From assembly GCF_900109605.1 (NCBI RefSeq), contig NZ_FOAM01000012.1:124001-188000 (forward strand): 64,000 bases of DNA, given 5' to 3'. The DNA comes from Xaviernesmea oryzae. GTDB taxonomy: Bacteria; Pseudomonadota; Alphaproteobacteria; Rhizobiales; Rhizobiaceae. Numbering within the stretch: the stretch's first letter is position 1; each line of letters starts with the position of its first letter. Positions 36,019 through 45,296 of this stretch are shown here, in pieces. The notes under the pieces are model-generated. The model did no database searches and was not told the origin of the DNA. It was given only the letters and a program-made list of their open reading frames with translations. Position numbers and translations under genes: made by a program.

Positions 36019-37221
36019 TCAGGCCGTGCGGCTTCTGGCCGTGCGGGCGATCAAGGTCAGCGAGGCGGCGAGAAGCGCTGCGAGCGCGGCGAAGAGATAG
36101 ACGCCGGCCGGTCCCTGCCCATTGATGATCATGCCGCCCAGTACCGCGCCGGAGGAAATGGCGATCTGGAACGCCACCAGCACTGCCGCGCCCGCGCCTT
36201 CGGCCTCGTCGCCGGCATTGCGGCTGATATAGGCCTGAACACTGACCGGAAAGGCCCCGAAGGCCAGGCCCCAGGTGGCCAGCGCCGCCATCGTCACGCC
36301 GGGCCATGCGCCGACCAGACCCAGCGCCAGCACCGAGGCCGAGATCACCAGCGCCGCCAGGCTCATGGCCAGCCGCGCACTGCGCTCGGCCAGAAAGCCG
36401 CCGACGAGATTGCCGAGAAAGCCCGCAATGCCGAACACCAGGAGTGCACCGGCGATCGCCTCGACATCGTAATGCGGCACCTGCTCCAGATAGGGGCGGA
36501 TATAGGTGAAGCCAGAAAAATGGGCGGTGACGGCCAGCAGGATGGTGGCGAGCCCCAGCCGGATGGCCGGACGCCGGATCACGCGGGCAATGGTGGCAAG
36601 GCTGGTGGCGCCCGTCGATGGCAGAGCGGGAACGGTGACGGCTTGGGCGAGGAAGGCGACGCCGCCGATGGCCGCCGCCAGGAGAAAGGCCCAGCGCCAG
36701 CCAAGCGTTGCGCCGATCCAGGCGCCAAGCGGCGCGGCGCAGACCGTGGCGAGCGACACGCCGGACATGATGATCGCCATGGCGCGTGGCATCAGCCGCT
36801 CGGGCGCCAGCCGCATGGCCAGCGACAGCGACATGGCCCAGAAGCCGCCGAGCCCGATGCCGAGCAGCACCCGGGCAAGAAGCAGCACGGGAAGGCTTTG
36901 GGCAAAGCCCGCGATCAGGCTGGAGGCGACAAGCAGCCCGGTGAGCCAGAGCAGCACGATGCGCCGGTCGAGCCGGCCCGTGCCGACGACCACGGCCGGT
37001 CCGGCAATGCCGCCGATCACCGCCGTCATCGTCACCGACTGGCCGGCGGCCGCAAGGCTGACACCGAGATCGGCGGACATGGGGGTCAGCAGGCTCGCCG
37101 GCAGGAATTCCGCCGTGACAAGACCGAAGACGCCGAGCGCCAGCGAGAACACGGCGCCCCAGTAAGCGGGCCGCTCTGCGTCCGGATGGTGTTCCGGGTA
37201 GAGTGAGACAGGATTGTTCAT
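36019..37221 (-). CDS. MFS transporter, DHA1 (AraJ/NepI-like) family
   Basis: A 400-residue major-facilitator protein with 12 predicted hydrophobic segments and the DHA1 features FGLVTAEFLPASLL (TM1) and LARVLLGIGLGGFWA (TM4). Relatives export sugars, nucleosides or small drugs. Start 37221 has an 'aggag' site. It is divergent from an AraC-type regulator, its probable controller, and a long inverted repeat (37268-37311) sits between them. Confidence 0.88.
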   Translation of the reverse strand: MNNPVSLYPEHHPDAERPAYWGAVFSLALGVFGLVTAEFLPASLLTPMSADLGVSLAAAGQSVTMTAVIGGIAGPAVVVGTGRLDRRIVLLWLTGLLVASSLIAGFAQSLPVLLLARVLLGIGLGGFWAMSLSLAMRLAPERLMPRAMAIIMSGVSLATVCAAPLGAWIGATLGWRWAFLLAAAIGGVAFLAQAVTVPALPSTGATSLATIARVIRRPAIRLGLATILLAVTAHFSGFTYIRPYLEQVPHYDVEAIAGALLVFGIAGFLGNLVGGFLAERSARLAMSLAALVISASVLALGLVGAWPGVTMAALATWGLAFGAFPVSVQAYISRNAGDEAEGAGAAVLVAFQIAISSGAVLGGMIINGQGPAGVYLFAALAALLAASLTLIARTARSRTA

Positions 37222-37267
37222 TTCCGACTCCTGAAATAATCTGAGCGGACGCTATGCCTGTTCTTCC

Positions 37268-37311
37268 GGCGTTTCTATGCTAGGATATCCATAAAGCAAT
37301 GCAGAAACGCC
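37268..37311. promoter_or_regulatory. Inverted repeat between MFS and AraC genes
   Basis: Arms ggcgtttct (37268-37276) and agaaacgcc (37303-37311), centres 35 bp apart. It lies 47 bp upstream of the MFS start and about 150 bp upstream of the AraC start: a candidate binding site for the divergent AraC regulator. Confidence 0.5.
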
Positions 37312-37461
37312 AAATCGCACTGCGCCTCACGCGCAACGCATGGCGCCTCTGCGCTGCGGGATGCGAGCATCCGGCACGCACCGAGCCGGAGCCGCATGCG
37401 CCGATCCGTCGATGAAGCCGGTGATGGGGACAGGCCGGCGCGGCCGGTTGGGAGGGATGTC

Positions 37462-38400
37462 ATGGATGATGCCTTGAGCGAGATCCTGCGCGGGCTGCGG
37501 CTGGATGGGGTGGAATATGGCCGCTGCCAGCCTTCCGCGCCCTGGGCCACGGCCTATCCGCCGCAGGCGCAGGCGCAGTTTCACTTTCTGGCCGGCGGTG
37601 CCGCCTGGCTGAAGACGCCGCAGGGCGAGTGGTTGGAGCTTGCCGCCGGCGATGCTGTGCTCCTGCCCCGGGGGGATGCCCATGTGCTGGCCAGCGCCCC
37701 TGATGTCACCCCCGTGGCGGTCGGCGATCTGCGCAAGCGGCAGGTCTGCGATGGCATCGTCGATCTGCAATGCGCCTGCGCCGACGCGCGCAACCTTCTG
37801 TTCTTCGCCGTCATGCGCTTCAATGTCGACCCGCGCCACCCGCTCTTGCAACTGATGCCGCCGCTGATGCTCACGAGCGATCTTGCCGGCAGCGAGCCGG
37901 CGATCCCGGCTCTTCTGGCGGCGATGATGCGCGAGGTGGAGATGCAGCGCGTCGGCTCCGGCGGCATTCTCGCCCGGCTCGCCGATGTGCTGACCGCCAC
38001 GATCATCCGCGCCTGGGTGGAGCATGGCTGCGGCGCAGCCACCGGCTGGCTGGCGGCGGTGCGCAATCCCGAGATCGGCCGCGTGCTGGCGGCCATTCAT
38101 CTGGAGCCGGAGCGCGACTGGAGCGTGCCGGAACTGGCACGGCTGATGGGCGCCTCACGCTCCGGCTTCGCCCAGCGCTTCGTCGACGTCGTCGGCGAAA
38201 CGCCGGCGCGCTACATTGCCCGCATGCGCATGCACCAGGCGCATCAATGGCTGCGCGACGGCCAGCGCGTCGCCTCGGTCGCCAATCGGCTCGGCTACGA
38301 GTCCGAGGCCTCCTTCAGCCGCGCCTTCCGCAAGATCATCGGCATGCCGCCCAGCCATCTGCGCGCCGGGCGGCAGGCCGCGGAAGTGGTCCCCGCCTGA
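37462..38400 (+). CDS. AraC-family regulator with cupin sensor
   Basis: A 312-residue regulator. The N-terminal cupin (about 10-110, FHFLAGGAAWLKTPQGEWLE, then LPRGDAHVL) is of the type in AraC-family regulators of drug/metabolite MFS pumps. The C-terminal AraC helix-turn-helix pair (about 205-305) ends SFSRAFRKIIGMPPSHLR. ATG 37462 follows 'gggaggga', a better start than the upstream ATG 37396. Likely regulates the divergent MFS exporter. Confidence 0.88.
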   Translation: MDDALSEILRGLRLDGVEYGRCQPSAPWATAYPPQAQAQFHFLAGGAAWLKTPQGEWLELAAGDAVLLPRGDAHVLASAPDVTPVAVGDLRKRQVCDGIVDLQCACADARNLLFFAVMRFNVDPRHPLLQLMPPLMLTSDLAGSEPAIPALLAAMMREVEMQRVGSGGILARLADVLTATIIRAWVEHGCGAATGWLAAVRNPEIGRVLAAIHLEPERDWSVPELARLMGASRSGFAQRFVDVVGETPARYIARMRMHQAHQWLRDGQRVASVANRLGYESEASFSRAFRKIIGMPPSHLRAGRQAAEVVPA

Positions 38401-38720
38401 CAGTGGCAGGCCCGACCTCCCAGGCATCGGCTTCGGCGTTCGAGAAAACGCATGCGTCCGTGGGCGTAGGTTTGGTCTTGCGGTCAAAATTTGGATACGT
38501 GAAATTTATCTTATTCTTAATATAAGCGTGTTTTTGTCATAAACAACCTGGAGTTAACGCTGCCAGAATCTCGGGCGCCGTCTTTTCGTGCTCGTCTGCA
38601 CGCCTTCGTGCCTTGAGCGGCTCCGCTGGAGCCGTGAGGTCGATTGCGTAAGACTATATGCACATTAATCGGCGATGCAGCGGCGTCTTCAGAGCATAAC
38701 CCTTTGATGAAGGACCGGCC
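38401..38720. other. Intergenic region upstream of the membrane chemoreceptor
   Basis: 320 bp with an AT-rich patch (38500-38550) likely to contain the receptor promoter. No gene found. Confidence 0.4.
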
Positions 38721-40688
38721 ATGCTTTCCTCGATCAAGATCAGCGTCAAGATTGTCGCGCTCGTCGTCATGATGGGCCTGGTGGCGATCGCGACCGCCAT
38801 CTATGCCGCCCATGTCCTCGGTGTGTCCGATGCCAGCTATCAGGAGCTTCTGCAGACGGATTCGGAAGCGCGGGTGGCGCTTGCCCGGGCGAACCGAAAT
38901 CTCAACCGCATGGGCTATGCGCTCTACCGCACGACGGCTTACGCAGGCGCGTCGCAAGAGGCGCGGGATGCTGCGGCGATCGTCGAAAGCTCCTTTGCCG
39001 AGGCTTTGGCGAAACTCGACATCGCCAGCCAGCTGACGCCGGAGAACACGCAGACCATCGAGGAGATCAAGCGCGGCATGACGTCGGTCAAAAGCAAGAT
39101 CGACACGTCGATCAAGCTGGGCCTGGCCGATGAAAACGACAAGGCGCAGGCTTACAATATCGAGGTCGACGCGGCCATCGTCGAGCTGAACAAGAAGCTG
39201 ACCGACCTCGTCGATCTTGCCGGCACCCGGGTCGAGGCGCAGACCCATGACATTGCCGATGGCACGCACAGCGCCAGCTTGACCATGATGCTCGGCGGCC
39301 TGCTGGCCATCGTGCTCGGCGTCAGCCTGTCTCTCTTCGTGGCCAGCAAAGGCATCACCGGCCCGCTCGACCGGCTGCGCCTGCGCATGGCGGCGCTGGC
39401 ATCGGGCAATTCGGAGGCTGCGGTCGACGGGCTGACGCGCGGCGACGAGATCGGCGCCATGGCGCAGGCGGTGGAGGTCTTCCGCCAGAACGCCATCGAC
39501 CAGACCCGCCTGGAGCGCGAGAGCGCCCGCCAGCGCACACTGTCGGACGAGGAGCGCGCCGAGCGCGAGGCGCAGAAGATGCGCGAGGCCGCCGACATCC
39601 AGTTCGCGGTGGACAATCTGGCCGCTGCCCTCGCGAAACTCGCCCAGGGCGATGTCGCCTATCGCATCGATGCGGCCTTTATCGGCACGCTCGACGGCGT
39701 TCGCCATGATTTCAACCGCTCGGCCGAAACGCTGCAGGCCGCACTGCGGACCGTGGCGGAGAATGCACGCGGCATCGACAGTGGCGCCAACGAAATCCGC
39801 GGCGCCGCCGACGATCTGGCTCGGCGCACCGAGCAGCAGGCCGCCGCCGTCGAGGAAACCGCCGCGGCCCTCGAACAGATCACCACGACGGTGCGCGACG
39901 CATCGCGCCGGGCCCGCGAGGCAGGCGAACTCGTCAGCCGGGCCAAGGCCGGCGCTGAGCAGTCGGGCGAGGTGGTGCGCGAGGCGACCCGCGCGATGGA
40001 GCAGATCGCCCAGTCCGCCAACGAGATCTCCTCGATCATCGGCGTGATCGACGAAATCGCCTTCCAGACCAATCTTCTGGCGCTGAATGCCGGGGTTGAG
40101 GCCGCGCGCGCCGGCGAGGCCGGCAAGGGCTTTGCGGTTGTCGCCCAGGAGGTGCGCGAGCTCGCCCAGCGCTCGGCCAAGGCTGCCAAGGAGATCAAGG
40201 CGCTGATCAACACCTCCAACACCCAGGTGGCCCAGGGTGTGAAGCTTGTCGGCGATACCGGGCAGGCGCTGCATGTGATCGTCGACGAGGTGCAGGAGAT
40301 CAACCGGCACGTGGCCGCCATCGTCGAGTCCGCGCAGGAACAATCCTCCGGGCTGCAGCAGATCAACATGGCGGTCAACCAGCTGGACCAGGACACGCAG
40401 AAAAACGCCGCCATGGTGGAGGAAACCACCGCCGCCAGCCATAAGATGGCCGAGGAGGCCGCCTCGCTGAACCAGTTGATCGCCGCCTTCAAACTGTCCG
40501 GAGGCTCCAGCGCCCACATTGGCAGCGTCGCATCCGTCGCGAGGCCGGCGCCCGCCGCCTACCGCCCGGCCGAGGCGCCGCGCAAGCCCGCTGCCTCGCC
40601 CGTGCACGCGCTCGGCCGTAAGATCGCCTCCGCCTTTTCCGGCAATGCCGCGCTCGAAACCAGCAAGGACGCGTGGCAGGAATTCTGA
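38721..40688 (+). CDS. Transmembrane methyl-accepting chemotaxis protein
   Basis: A 655-residue chemoreceptor. TM1 (about 8-32), a helical four-helix-bundle-type periplasmic sensor (35-185) with no recognised ligand, TM2 (about 190-212), a HAMP domain, a second HAMP-like stretch (~300-350) and a single signalling tip (~445-485, [20 protein letters not shown]). The C-terminus ends DAWQEF, resembling the aromatic-rich pentapeptide that docks CheR/CheB in other receptors. It stands alone, 13 kb from the chemosensory cluster, and more likely serves the cell's main chemotaxis array. Confidence 0.93.
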   Translation: MLSSIKISVKIVALVVMMGLVAIATAIYAAHVLGVSDASYQELLQTDSEARVALARANRNLNRMGYALYRTTAYAGASQEARDAAAIVESSFAEALAKLDIASQLTPENTQTIEEIKRGMTSVKSKIDTSIKLGLADENDKAQAYNIEVDAAIVELNKKLTDLVDLAGTRVEAQTHDIADGTHSASLTMMLGGLLAIVLGVSLSLFVASKGITGPLDRLRLRMAALASGNSEAAVDGLTRGDEIGAMAQAVEVFRQNAIDQTRLERESARQRTLSDEERAEREAQKMREAADIQFAVDNLAAALAKLAQGDVAYRIDAAFIGTLDGVRHDFNRSAETLQAALRTVAENARGIDSGANEIRGAADDLARRTEQQAAAVEETAAALEQITTTVRDASRRAREAGELVSRAKAGAEQSGEVVREATRAMEQIAQSANEISSIIGVIDEIAFQTNLLALNAGVEAARAGEAGKGFAVVAQEVRELAQRSAKAAKEIKALINTSNTQVAQGVKLVGDTGQALHVIVDEVQEINRHVAAIVESAQEQSSGLQQINMAVNQLDQDTQKNAAMVEETTAASHKMAEEAASLNQLIAAFKLSGGSSAHIGSVASVARPAPAAYRPAEAPRKPAASPVHALGRKIASAFSGNAALETSKDAWQEF

Positions 40689-40713
40689 TCGGTCGCCTTG
40701 GCTGGAAGGGAGC

Positions 40714-41292
40714 TCACGCTGCGCGCGGGTCCCAGAGCAGCACCTGCGCGCCGGCCTCATAGGCCATGCCCTGGGGATAGCTGATCAGCTCCAGCTGCAG
40801 GCCCCAAGGCGCCTGGAAATAGAGGATCGACTGGCCGGCAATCGGCCCGTCCTCGATCGGAATGGGGCCGAGCCGCGTTGCGACCCCCTGCGCATCGAGA
40901 AAGGCCTTGGCCGCCTGGATGTCGCGGACATAGAAGGCCAGGTGAAAGGCGCCGATGTCGCTGTTCACAGGTCTATAATGCGCCTGGTCCGGGGCGGAAT
41001 ATTCGAAGAGTTCGAGATTGGAGCCATGGCCGGTGCGGATCATCGCCACGCGCTCGATGCGCGTGCGCGGATGGACGCCGAGCGCCTGGACCATGAAATC
41101 GCCCTCGGGATCGCCGATCGGGCCGAAGCGCAGGACCTCGGCGCAGCCGAGCACGCCGGCGAAGAAGGCGGCGGCTTCATCGAGATCCGGCACGGTGAGG
41201 CCGACATGATCGAGGCCGATACGGCCCGGCAGGCTGCCGGCGGGCGAGGTCGCGTGCGCGGTTTCGGCAGCCGGGTTCAAGGCATCGCTCAT
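40714..41292 (-). CDS. VOC-family (glyoxalase/dioxygenase-fold) protein
   Basis: A 192-residue vicinal-oxygen-chelate protein. Metal-ligand regions are visible in GLDHVGLTVPDLDEA (His), SNLELFEYSAPD (Glu), GAFHLAFYVRDIQAAK (His) and WGLQLELISYP (Glu), so a mononuclear metal site is likely intact. The reaction is unknown: a lyase, isomerase or ring-cleaving dioxygenase are all possible. It is last in the peptide-type ABC operon, overlapping the ATPase stop by 4 bases. Confidence 0.85.
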   Translation of the reverse strand: MSDALNPAAETAHATSPAGSLPGRIGLDHVGLTVPDLDEAAAFFAGVLGCAEVLRFGPIGDPEGDFMVQALGVHPRTRIERVAMIRTGHGSNLELFEYSAPDQAHYRPVNSDIGAFHLAFYVRDIQAAKAFLDAQGVATRLGPIPIEDGPIAGQSILYFQAPWGLQLELISYPQGMAYEAGAQVLLWDPRAA

Positions 41293-42233
41293 GCGCGTTT
41301 CTCCTGCAGGGGTGTGATCGCGGCCGCTCGACCAAAGCCGGATGGAAGCACGGACCCGCCGCCGCCGGCCCCTGGTGCTGCCCGATGCGTGCCGTCGGCA
41401 GCCGTGGGAGGGGTGCGGCCCAGCCAGTCGGGGTCGATCTCCGGCAGCGGAATCGCGTCGATCAGCAGGCGAGTATAGTCGGATTGCGGATTGTCGAAGA
41501 CGCGGGCGCAGGGTCCGGCCTCGACGATCTCGCCATAGCGCAGCACATAGACCCGGTCGCAGACCGCGCGGATCACCGAGAGATCGTGGCTGATGAAGGC
41601 CATGGCGAGGCCCATGTCGCGGCTGAGACCCTTCAACAGGTTCAGCACCTGCGCCTGGGTGGAGACGTCGAGCCCCGAGACGATCTCGTCGGCCAGAACG
41701 AAATCGGGGCGCAGCAGCGCGGCGCGGGCGATGCCGACGCGCTGGCGCTGGCCGCCCGACAGCTCGTGCGGGCTGCGATCCAGCACAACGGGCGGCAGCG
41801 AGACGCGGGCGAGCATGGCGGCCAGCTGCGTCTCTGCCTCCGCCTCACTGCGTGCCAGTCCATGGAGAAAGAGCGGTGCGCTCAAGATCCGGCGGATCGA
41901 ATGGCGCGGGTTGAGCGAGGCCATCGGGTCCTGGAAGATCATCTGCATGCGCCGGCGCAGGGGCCGCATCTCGCCTTTGCTCAAGCCCGACATCGCGCGT
42001 CCGTCGAAGCGGATCTGCCCGGCGGTCGCCGGGACGAGGCCGAGAAGCGCGCGCCCGAGCGTCGTCTTGCCCGAGCCGCTTTCGCCGACGATGCCGACCA
42101 TCTCGCCCCGGCCGATCGTCAGATCCACGCCCTTGAGCACGCGGTTGCCGGGCTTCTGTCGGCCGAACAGGCCCTTGCCCCCGCCATAGATGACCTCGAG
42201 GCCTTCGACCTCGATCAGGCTGCCGGCGTTCAT
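41289..42233 (-). CDS. Peptide/opine-type ABC transporter ATP-binding protein (DppF/OppF-like)
   Basis: A 314-residue ATPase with Walker A GESGSGKTTL, signature LSGGQRQRVGIARA and Walker B DFVLADEIVSGLD, of the second-ATPase type in dipeptide/oligopeptide/nickel importers. The C-terminal tail is Pro/Gly/Ala-rich. It overlaps the partner ATPase and the VOC gene by 4 bases each. Substrate not determined by sequence. Confidence 0.92.
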   Translation of the reverse strand: MNAGSLIEVEGLEVIYGGGKGLFGRQKPGNRVLKGVDLTIGRGEMVGIVGESGSGKTTLGRALLGLVPATAGQIRFDGRAMSGLSKGEMRPLRRRMQMIFQDPMASLNPRHSIRRILSAPLFLHGLARSEAEAETQLAAMLARVSLPPVVLDRSPHELSGGQRQRVGIARAALLRPDFVLADEIVSGLDVSTQAQVLNLLKGLSRDMGLAMAFISHDLSVIRAVCDRVYVLRYGEIVEAGPCARVFDNPQSDYTRLLIDAIPLPEIDPDWLGRTPPTAADGTHRAAPGAGGGGSVLPSGFGRAAAITPLQEKRA

Positions 42234-43117
42234 GAGCGGGGTCCTTCGCTGTTGCTCTGGGATAGGCCGATTTCGGCGCGCAACTGGGCAAACACCGCTT
42301 CGGGCACCGGCTCCAGCCCGGCATCCGGCCGGTCATAGCGCGGGCCGGCCGAGAGCAGCGCGCGGGTATAGGCATGGCGGAGCGCGTTGAGCAGACGCGC
42401 CGTCGGCCCGTCCTCGATCACCTTGCCGGCGTAAAGCAGCGTGACACTGTCGCAGATCTTGGCGACCACGCCGAGATCGTGCGTGACGAAGATCACCGCC
42501 GTGCCATGGGCTTCCTGCATACGGCGGATCAGGCGCAGGATTTCCTTTTGCACGGTGACATCGAGCGCCGTGGTCGGCTCGTCGGCCACGACAAGCTTCG
42601 GCTCCGGCGCGAAGGCGGCAGCAATCAGGATGCGCTGGCGCATGCCGCCGGACAGCTGGTGCGGATAGGCGGCGAGCACGCGGGCGGGATCGCGGATCTG
42701 CACCTCGTCCATCAGTTCCAGCGCCCGGGCGCGGGCAGCCGTGCGTGACAGGCCGAGCTTCAGGCGCAGCCCGTCGGTCAGCTGCGCCTCGATGCTGCGC
42801 GCTGGGTTCAGCGCCGTCTGCGGATCCTGCGGGATGAGCGTGATGTCGCGGCCGAGCAGGGCGGAAAAGGCCGCGCGCTTCATCTGCATCAGGTCCTGCC
42901 CCTCGAAGCGAACCCAGCCGCCGGTGAGCTTGACGGTCGATGGCAGGATGCCGAGCACGGCCTTGGCGACGGTGGATTTGCCGGCGCCGGATTCGCCGAC
43001 CAGCCCGCGCACCTCGCCGCGCTTCAACGTCAGATCGACATCGCGCAGCACCGGCTGGCCGCCGTCGCGGGTGGAAATGGCGCTGAGCGCCTCGATGGAC
43101 AGGAGCGGCTGGCTCAT
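42230..43117 (-). CDS. Peptide/opine-type ABC transporter ATP-binding protein (DppD/OppD-like)
   Basis: A 295-residue ATPase with Walker A GESGAGKSTV, signature LSGGMRQRILIAAA and Walker B LVVADEPTTALD. Start 43117 is the ATG overlapping the permease stop (ATGA). First ATPase of the importer operon, paired with the one at 41289-42233. Confidence 0.92.
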   Translation of the reverse strand: MSQPLLSIEALSAISTRDGGQPVLRDVDLTLKRGEVRGLVGESGAGKSTVAKAVLGILPSTVKLTGGWVRFEGQDLMQMKRAAFSALLGRDITLIPQDPQTALNPARSIEAQLTDGLRLKLGLSRTAARARALELMDEVQIRDPARVLAAYPHQLSGGMRQRILIAAAFAPEPKLVVADEPTTALDVTVQKEILRLIRRMQEAHGTAVIFVTHDLGVVAKICDSVTLLYAGKVIEDGPTARLLNALRHAYTRALLSAGPRYDRPDAGLEPVPEAVFAQLRAEIGLSQSNSEGPRS

Positions 43118-44001
43118 CGGCGCATCACCGGATCGAGCGCCACGCGCAGGCCATTGCCCAGCTGGTTGAAGGCAAGCACGGTGGCGAAGAGCGCGAGAAG
43201 CGGTACGACCAGTACCCACCAGCCCTGGTGGATCATCTGCCGCCCCTGCGCAATCATGCCGCCCCAGGTTGGGGTGTCGGAGGAGAGAGACAGGCCGACG
43301 AAGGACAGGATCGCCTCGACGATCACGGCAATGCCCATTTCCAGGCTGATCAGCGCCGCCAGGACAGGCGCGACATTGGGCAGGATTTCCTTGAACAGGA
43401 TCTGCCGGCGCGAAAAGCCGATGGCGCGGGCGGCGGTGACATAGTCCAGCCCGGCCTGGTTGATCGTCTCGGCCCGGATCACCCGGCAAAAGCGCGTCCA
43501 GTCGATGATGACGATGGCGGCGATCACCGAATGCAGGCCGGAGCCGAGCACGGCCACCAGTAGCACCGAAAGAAGCACAGGCGGAAAGGCCATCCAGATA
43601 TCGACCATGCGGGAGATGATCCGGTCCGCCCAGCCGCCATACCAGCCGGCGGCAAGGCCAAGCGCGGTGCCGATGAGCGCCGAAAGCCCGGCGGCGGTCA
43701 CGGCGACGGTGAGCGCGATGCGCGTGCCGTAGAGCGCGCGCGAGAGCACGTCGCGGCCGAGATCGTCGGTGCCGAGCAGAAAGCCGGGTTCCGCGCCCTC
43801 AAGCCAGGCCGGCGGCAGCGTGCCCAGCATCAGGTCCTGCTCCAGCGGGTCCTTGGGCGCAAGCGCGGGGGCAAAGAGCGCGACCAGGAGGAGAAGGGCG
43901 AGAAAGCCGCCGGCGAGCACCACGCGTGGCTCAGTCAGAAGCACGCGCAGCGTCTTGCCCCGGTGGCGTGGCACGGCGAGGGGAAGGGAGAGATCAGCCA
44001 T
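43114..44001 (-). CDS. Peptide/opine-type ABC permease (DppC-like)
   Basis: A 295-residue inner-membrane permease with six hydrophobic segments, an N-terminal DppC-type segment (KDPLEQDLMLGTLPPAW...LLGTDDLGRDVLSRALYG) and the EAA-type loop AARAIGFSRRQILFKEILPN. ATG 44001 overlaps the DppB-like stop by 8 bases. Confidence 0.92.
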   Translation of the reverse strand: MADLSLPLAVPRHRGKTLRVLLTEPRVVLAGGFLALLLLVALFAPALAPKDPLEQDLMLGTLPPAWLEGAEPGFLLGTDDLGRDVLSRALYGTRIALTVAVTAAGLSALIGTALGLAAGWYGGWADRIISRMVDIWMAFPPVLLSVLLVAVLGSGLHSVIAAIVIIDWTRFCRVIRAETINQAGLDYVTAARAIGFSRRQILFKEILPNVAPVLAALISLEMGIAVIVEAILSFVGLSLSSDTPTWGGMIAQGRQMIHQGWWVLVVPLLALFATVLAFNQLGNGLRVALDPVMRR

Positions 44002-45001
44002 GGGCCTGCCTCGGGTTGAGAAGAGCGGCAATCAGGTCGGTTGCGATGTTGATGGCGATGAACAGCGCACCGAAGGTCAAAACGATGCCCTGGATCAGCG
44101 GTAGGTCGCGGTTGATCACCGCGTCGATCGCCATATTGCCGAGGCCGGGATAGGCGAAGATTCGCTCGACGATCACGGTGCCGCCGATCATGAAGGTGAA
44201 CTGCACGCCGGTCAGCGTCAGCGTCGGGCCCACGGCATTGCGCAGCGCTTCCTGTACGACGAGCCGCAGCGGCGACATGCCCTTGAGGCGGGCGAGCAGC
44301 ACATAATCCTGCAGCATCGCCTCGATCAGCGCCTCCTTCAGCGTGCGCACGATGATGGCGGCCAGCGGCAGGCCGAGCGCCAGCACTGGCATGGCCATAT
44401 GGGCGAGGAGATCGCCTACGGCTGCCAAATTCAGCCGCGCCAGGCTTTCCAGGAGATAGAAGGGCGTGGCGAAAGCGACCGGCACGGACGGGTCGAGCCG
44501 GCCCGAGATCGGCAGGACGGGGAGGAACACGCCGAAGAGCAGCACCAGTGCCAGCGCCCAGACGAAATCCGGCACGGCCAGGAACAGGCCGTTGAGGAAG
44601 TCGAGCACGGGTTCGAGCGGGGTGCGCCGGCAGAGCGTGCCGAAAATGGCGAGCATGCCGCCGGCCAGAATGCCGAAGACGAGCGCGGCAAAGGCCAGCT
44701 CCAGCGTCGCCGGCAGGCGCTCGCCGATCAGCTCCAGCACATCGCGCCTGAGCGAGATCGAGGTGCCGAAGTCGCCTCTCGCGACCGCGCCGAGCCAGAG
44801 CATGAATTGCGCGCCGAGGCCGAGATCCAGCCCATAGCGCGCCTTCAGCGCCGCGATATCGGCCGGCGTGGCGCTGGGCGAAATCATCATGGCAACGGGA
44901 TCGCCGGGTACCACGCGCAAGAGACAGAAGACGATGACGGCGACGCCGAACAGCGTGACGAGCGCAAGGCCAAGGCGCGTGATCAGGGGAGAGACAGCCA
45001 T
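43994..45001 (-). CDS. Peptide/opine-type ABC permease (DppB-like)
   Basis: A 335-residue permease with the DppB N-terminus (LVTLFGVAVIVFCLLRVVPGD), six hydrophobic segments and the EAA-type loop LARLKGMSPLRLVVQEALRN. Start 45001 (MAVSPLITRLGL). It follows the binding-protein gene after a 295-bp gap that holds a hairpin repeat. Confidence 0.92.
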   Translation of the reverse strand: MAVSPLITRLGLALVTLFGVAVIVFCLLRVVPGDPVAMMISPSATPADIAALKARYGLDLGLGAQFMLWLGAVARGDFGTSISLRRDVLELIGERLPATLELAFAALVFGILAGGMLAIFGTLCRRTPLEPVLDFLNGLFLAVPDFVWALALVLLFGVFLPVLPISGRLDPSVPVAFATPFYLLESLARLNLAAVGDLLAHMAMPVLALGLPLAAIIVRTLKEALIEAMLQDYVLLARLKGMSPLRLVVQEALRNAVGPTLTLTGVQFTFMIGGTVIVERIFAYPGLGNMAIDAVINRDLPLIQGIVLTFGALFIAINIATDLIAALLNPRQAHG

Positions 45002-45156
45002 GCCAGGGCCTTTCTCTGGGCGCGCGGCCGGCAAGGGCCGCCTCAAGGAAAAGAGGTTGCAGGTCCGCCTTGGCGGGCTTGCGGGTTTTGTGCGGTGTCT
45101 GCGCGGCTCTCCTTGGCCGTAGCGCCGGCGACGGTCATGCGCGGGCTTGTGTCGAT

Positions 45157-45230
45157 CATCCGCCGAGGATCGCTCGGGGCACATGCCCCGATCCGCCGGC
45201 GGCAGATCCTCGGGACGAGCCCGAGGATGA
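45157..45230. repeat. Hairpin-rich intergenic repeat
   Basis: Several nested hairpins including a 9-bp stem 45206-45214/45220-45228 (atcctcggg...cccgaggat) followed by 'gacggg', reminiscent of the unit at 2256-2289. Its position after the binding-protein gene suggests a role in differential expression within the operon. Confidence 0.55.
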
Positions 45231-45296
45231 CGGGAGGAGAGGGCGTGCCATGCCTTGCCGCCGGCAGGGACGCTTTGCCGAAAGCCCCGCCGCGCT

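Noticed and set aside
38517-40760. 747-codon antisense frame over the membrane chemoreceptor
   Set aside because: Shadow frame caused by biased third-codon bases; no domain visible.
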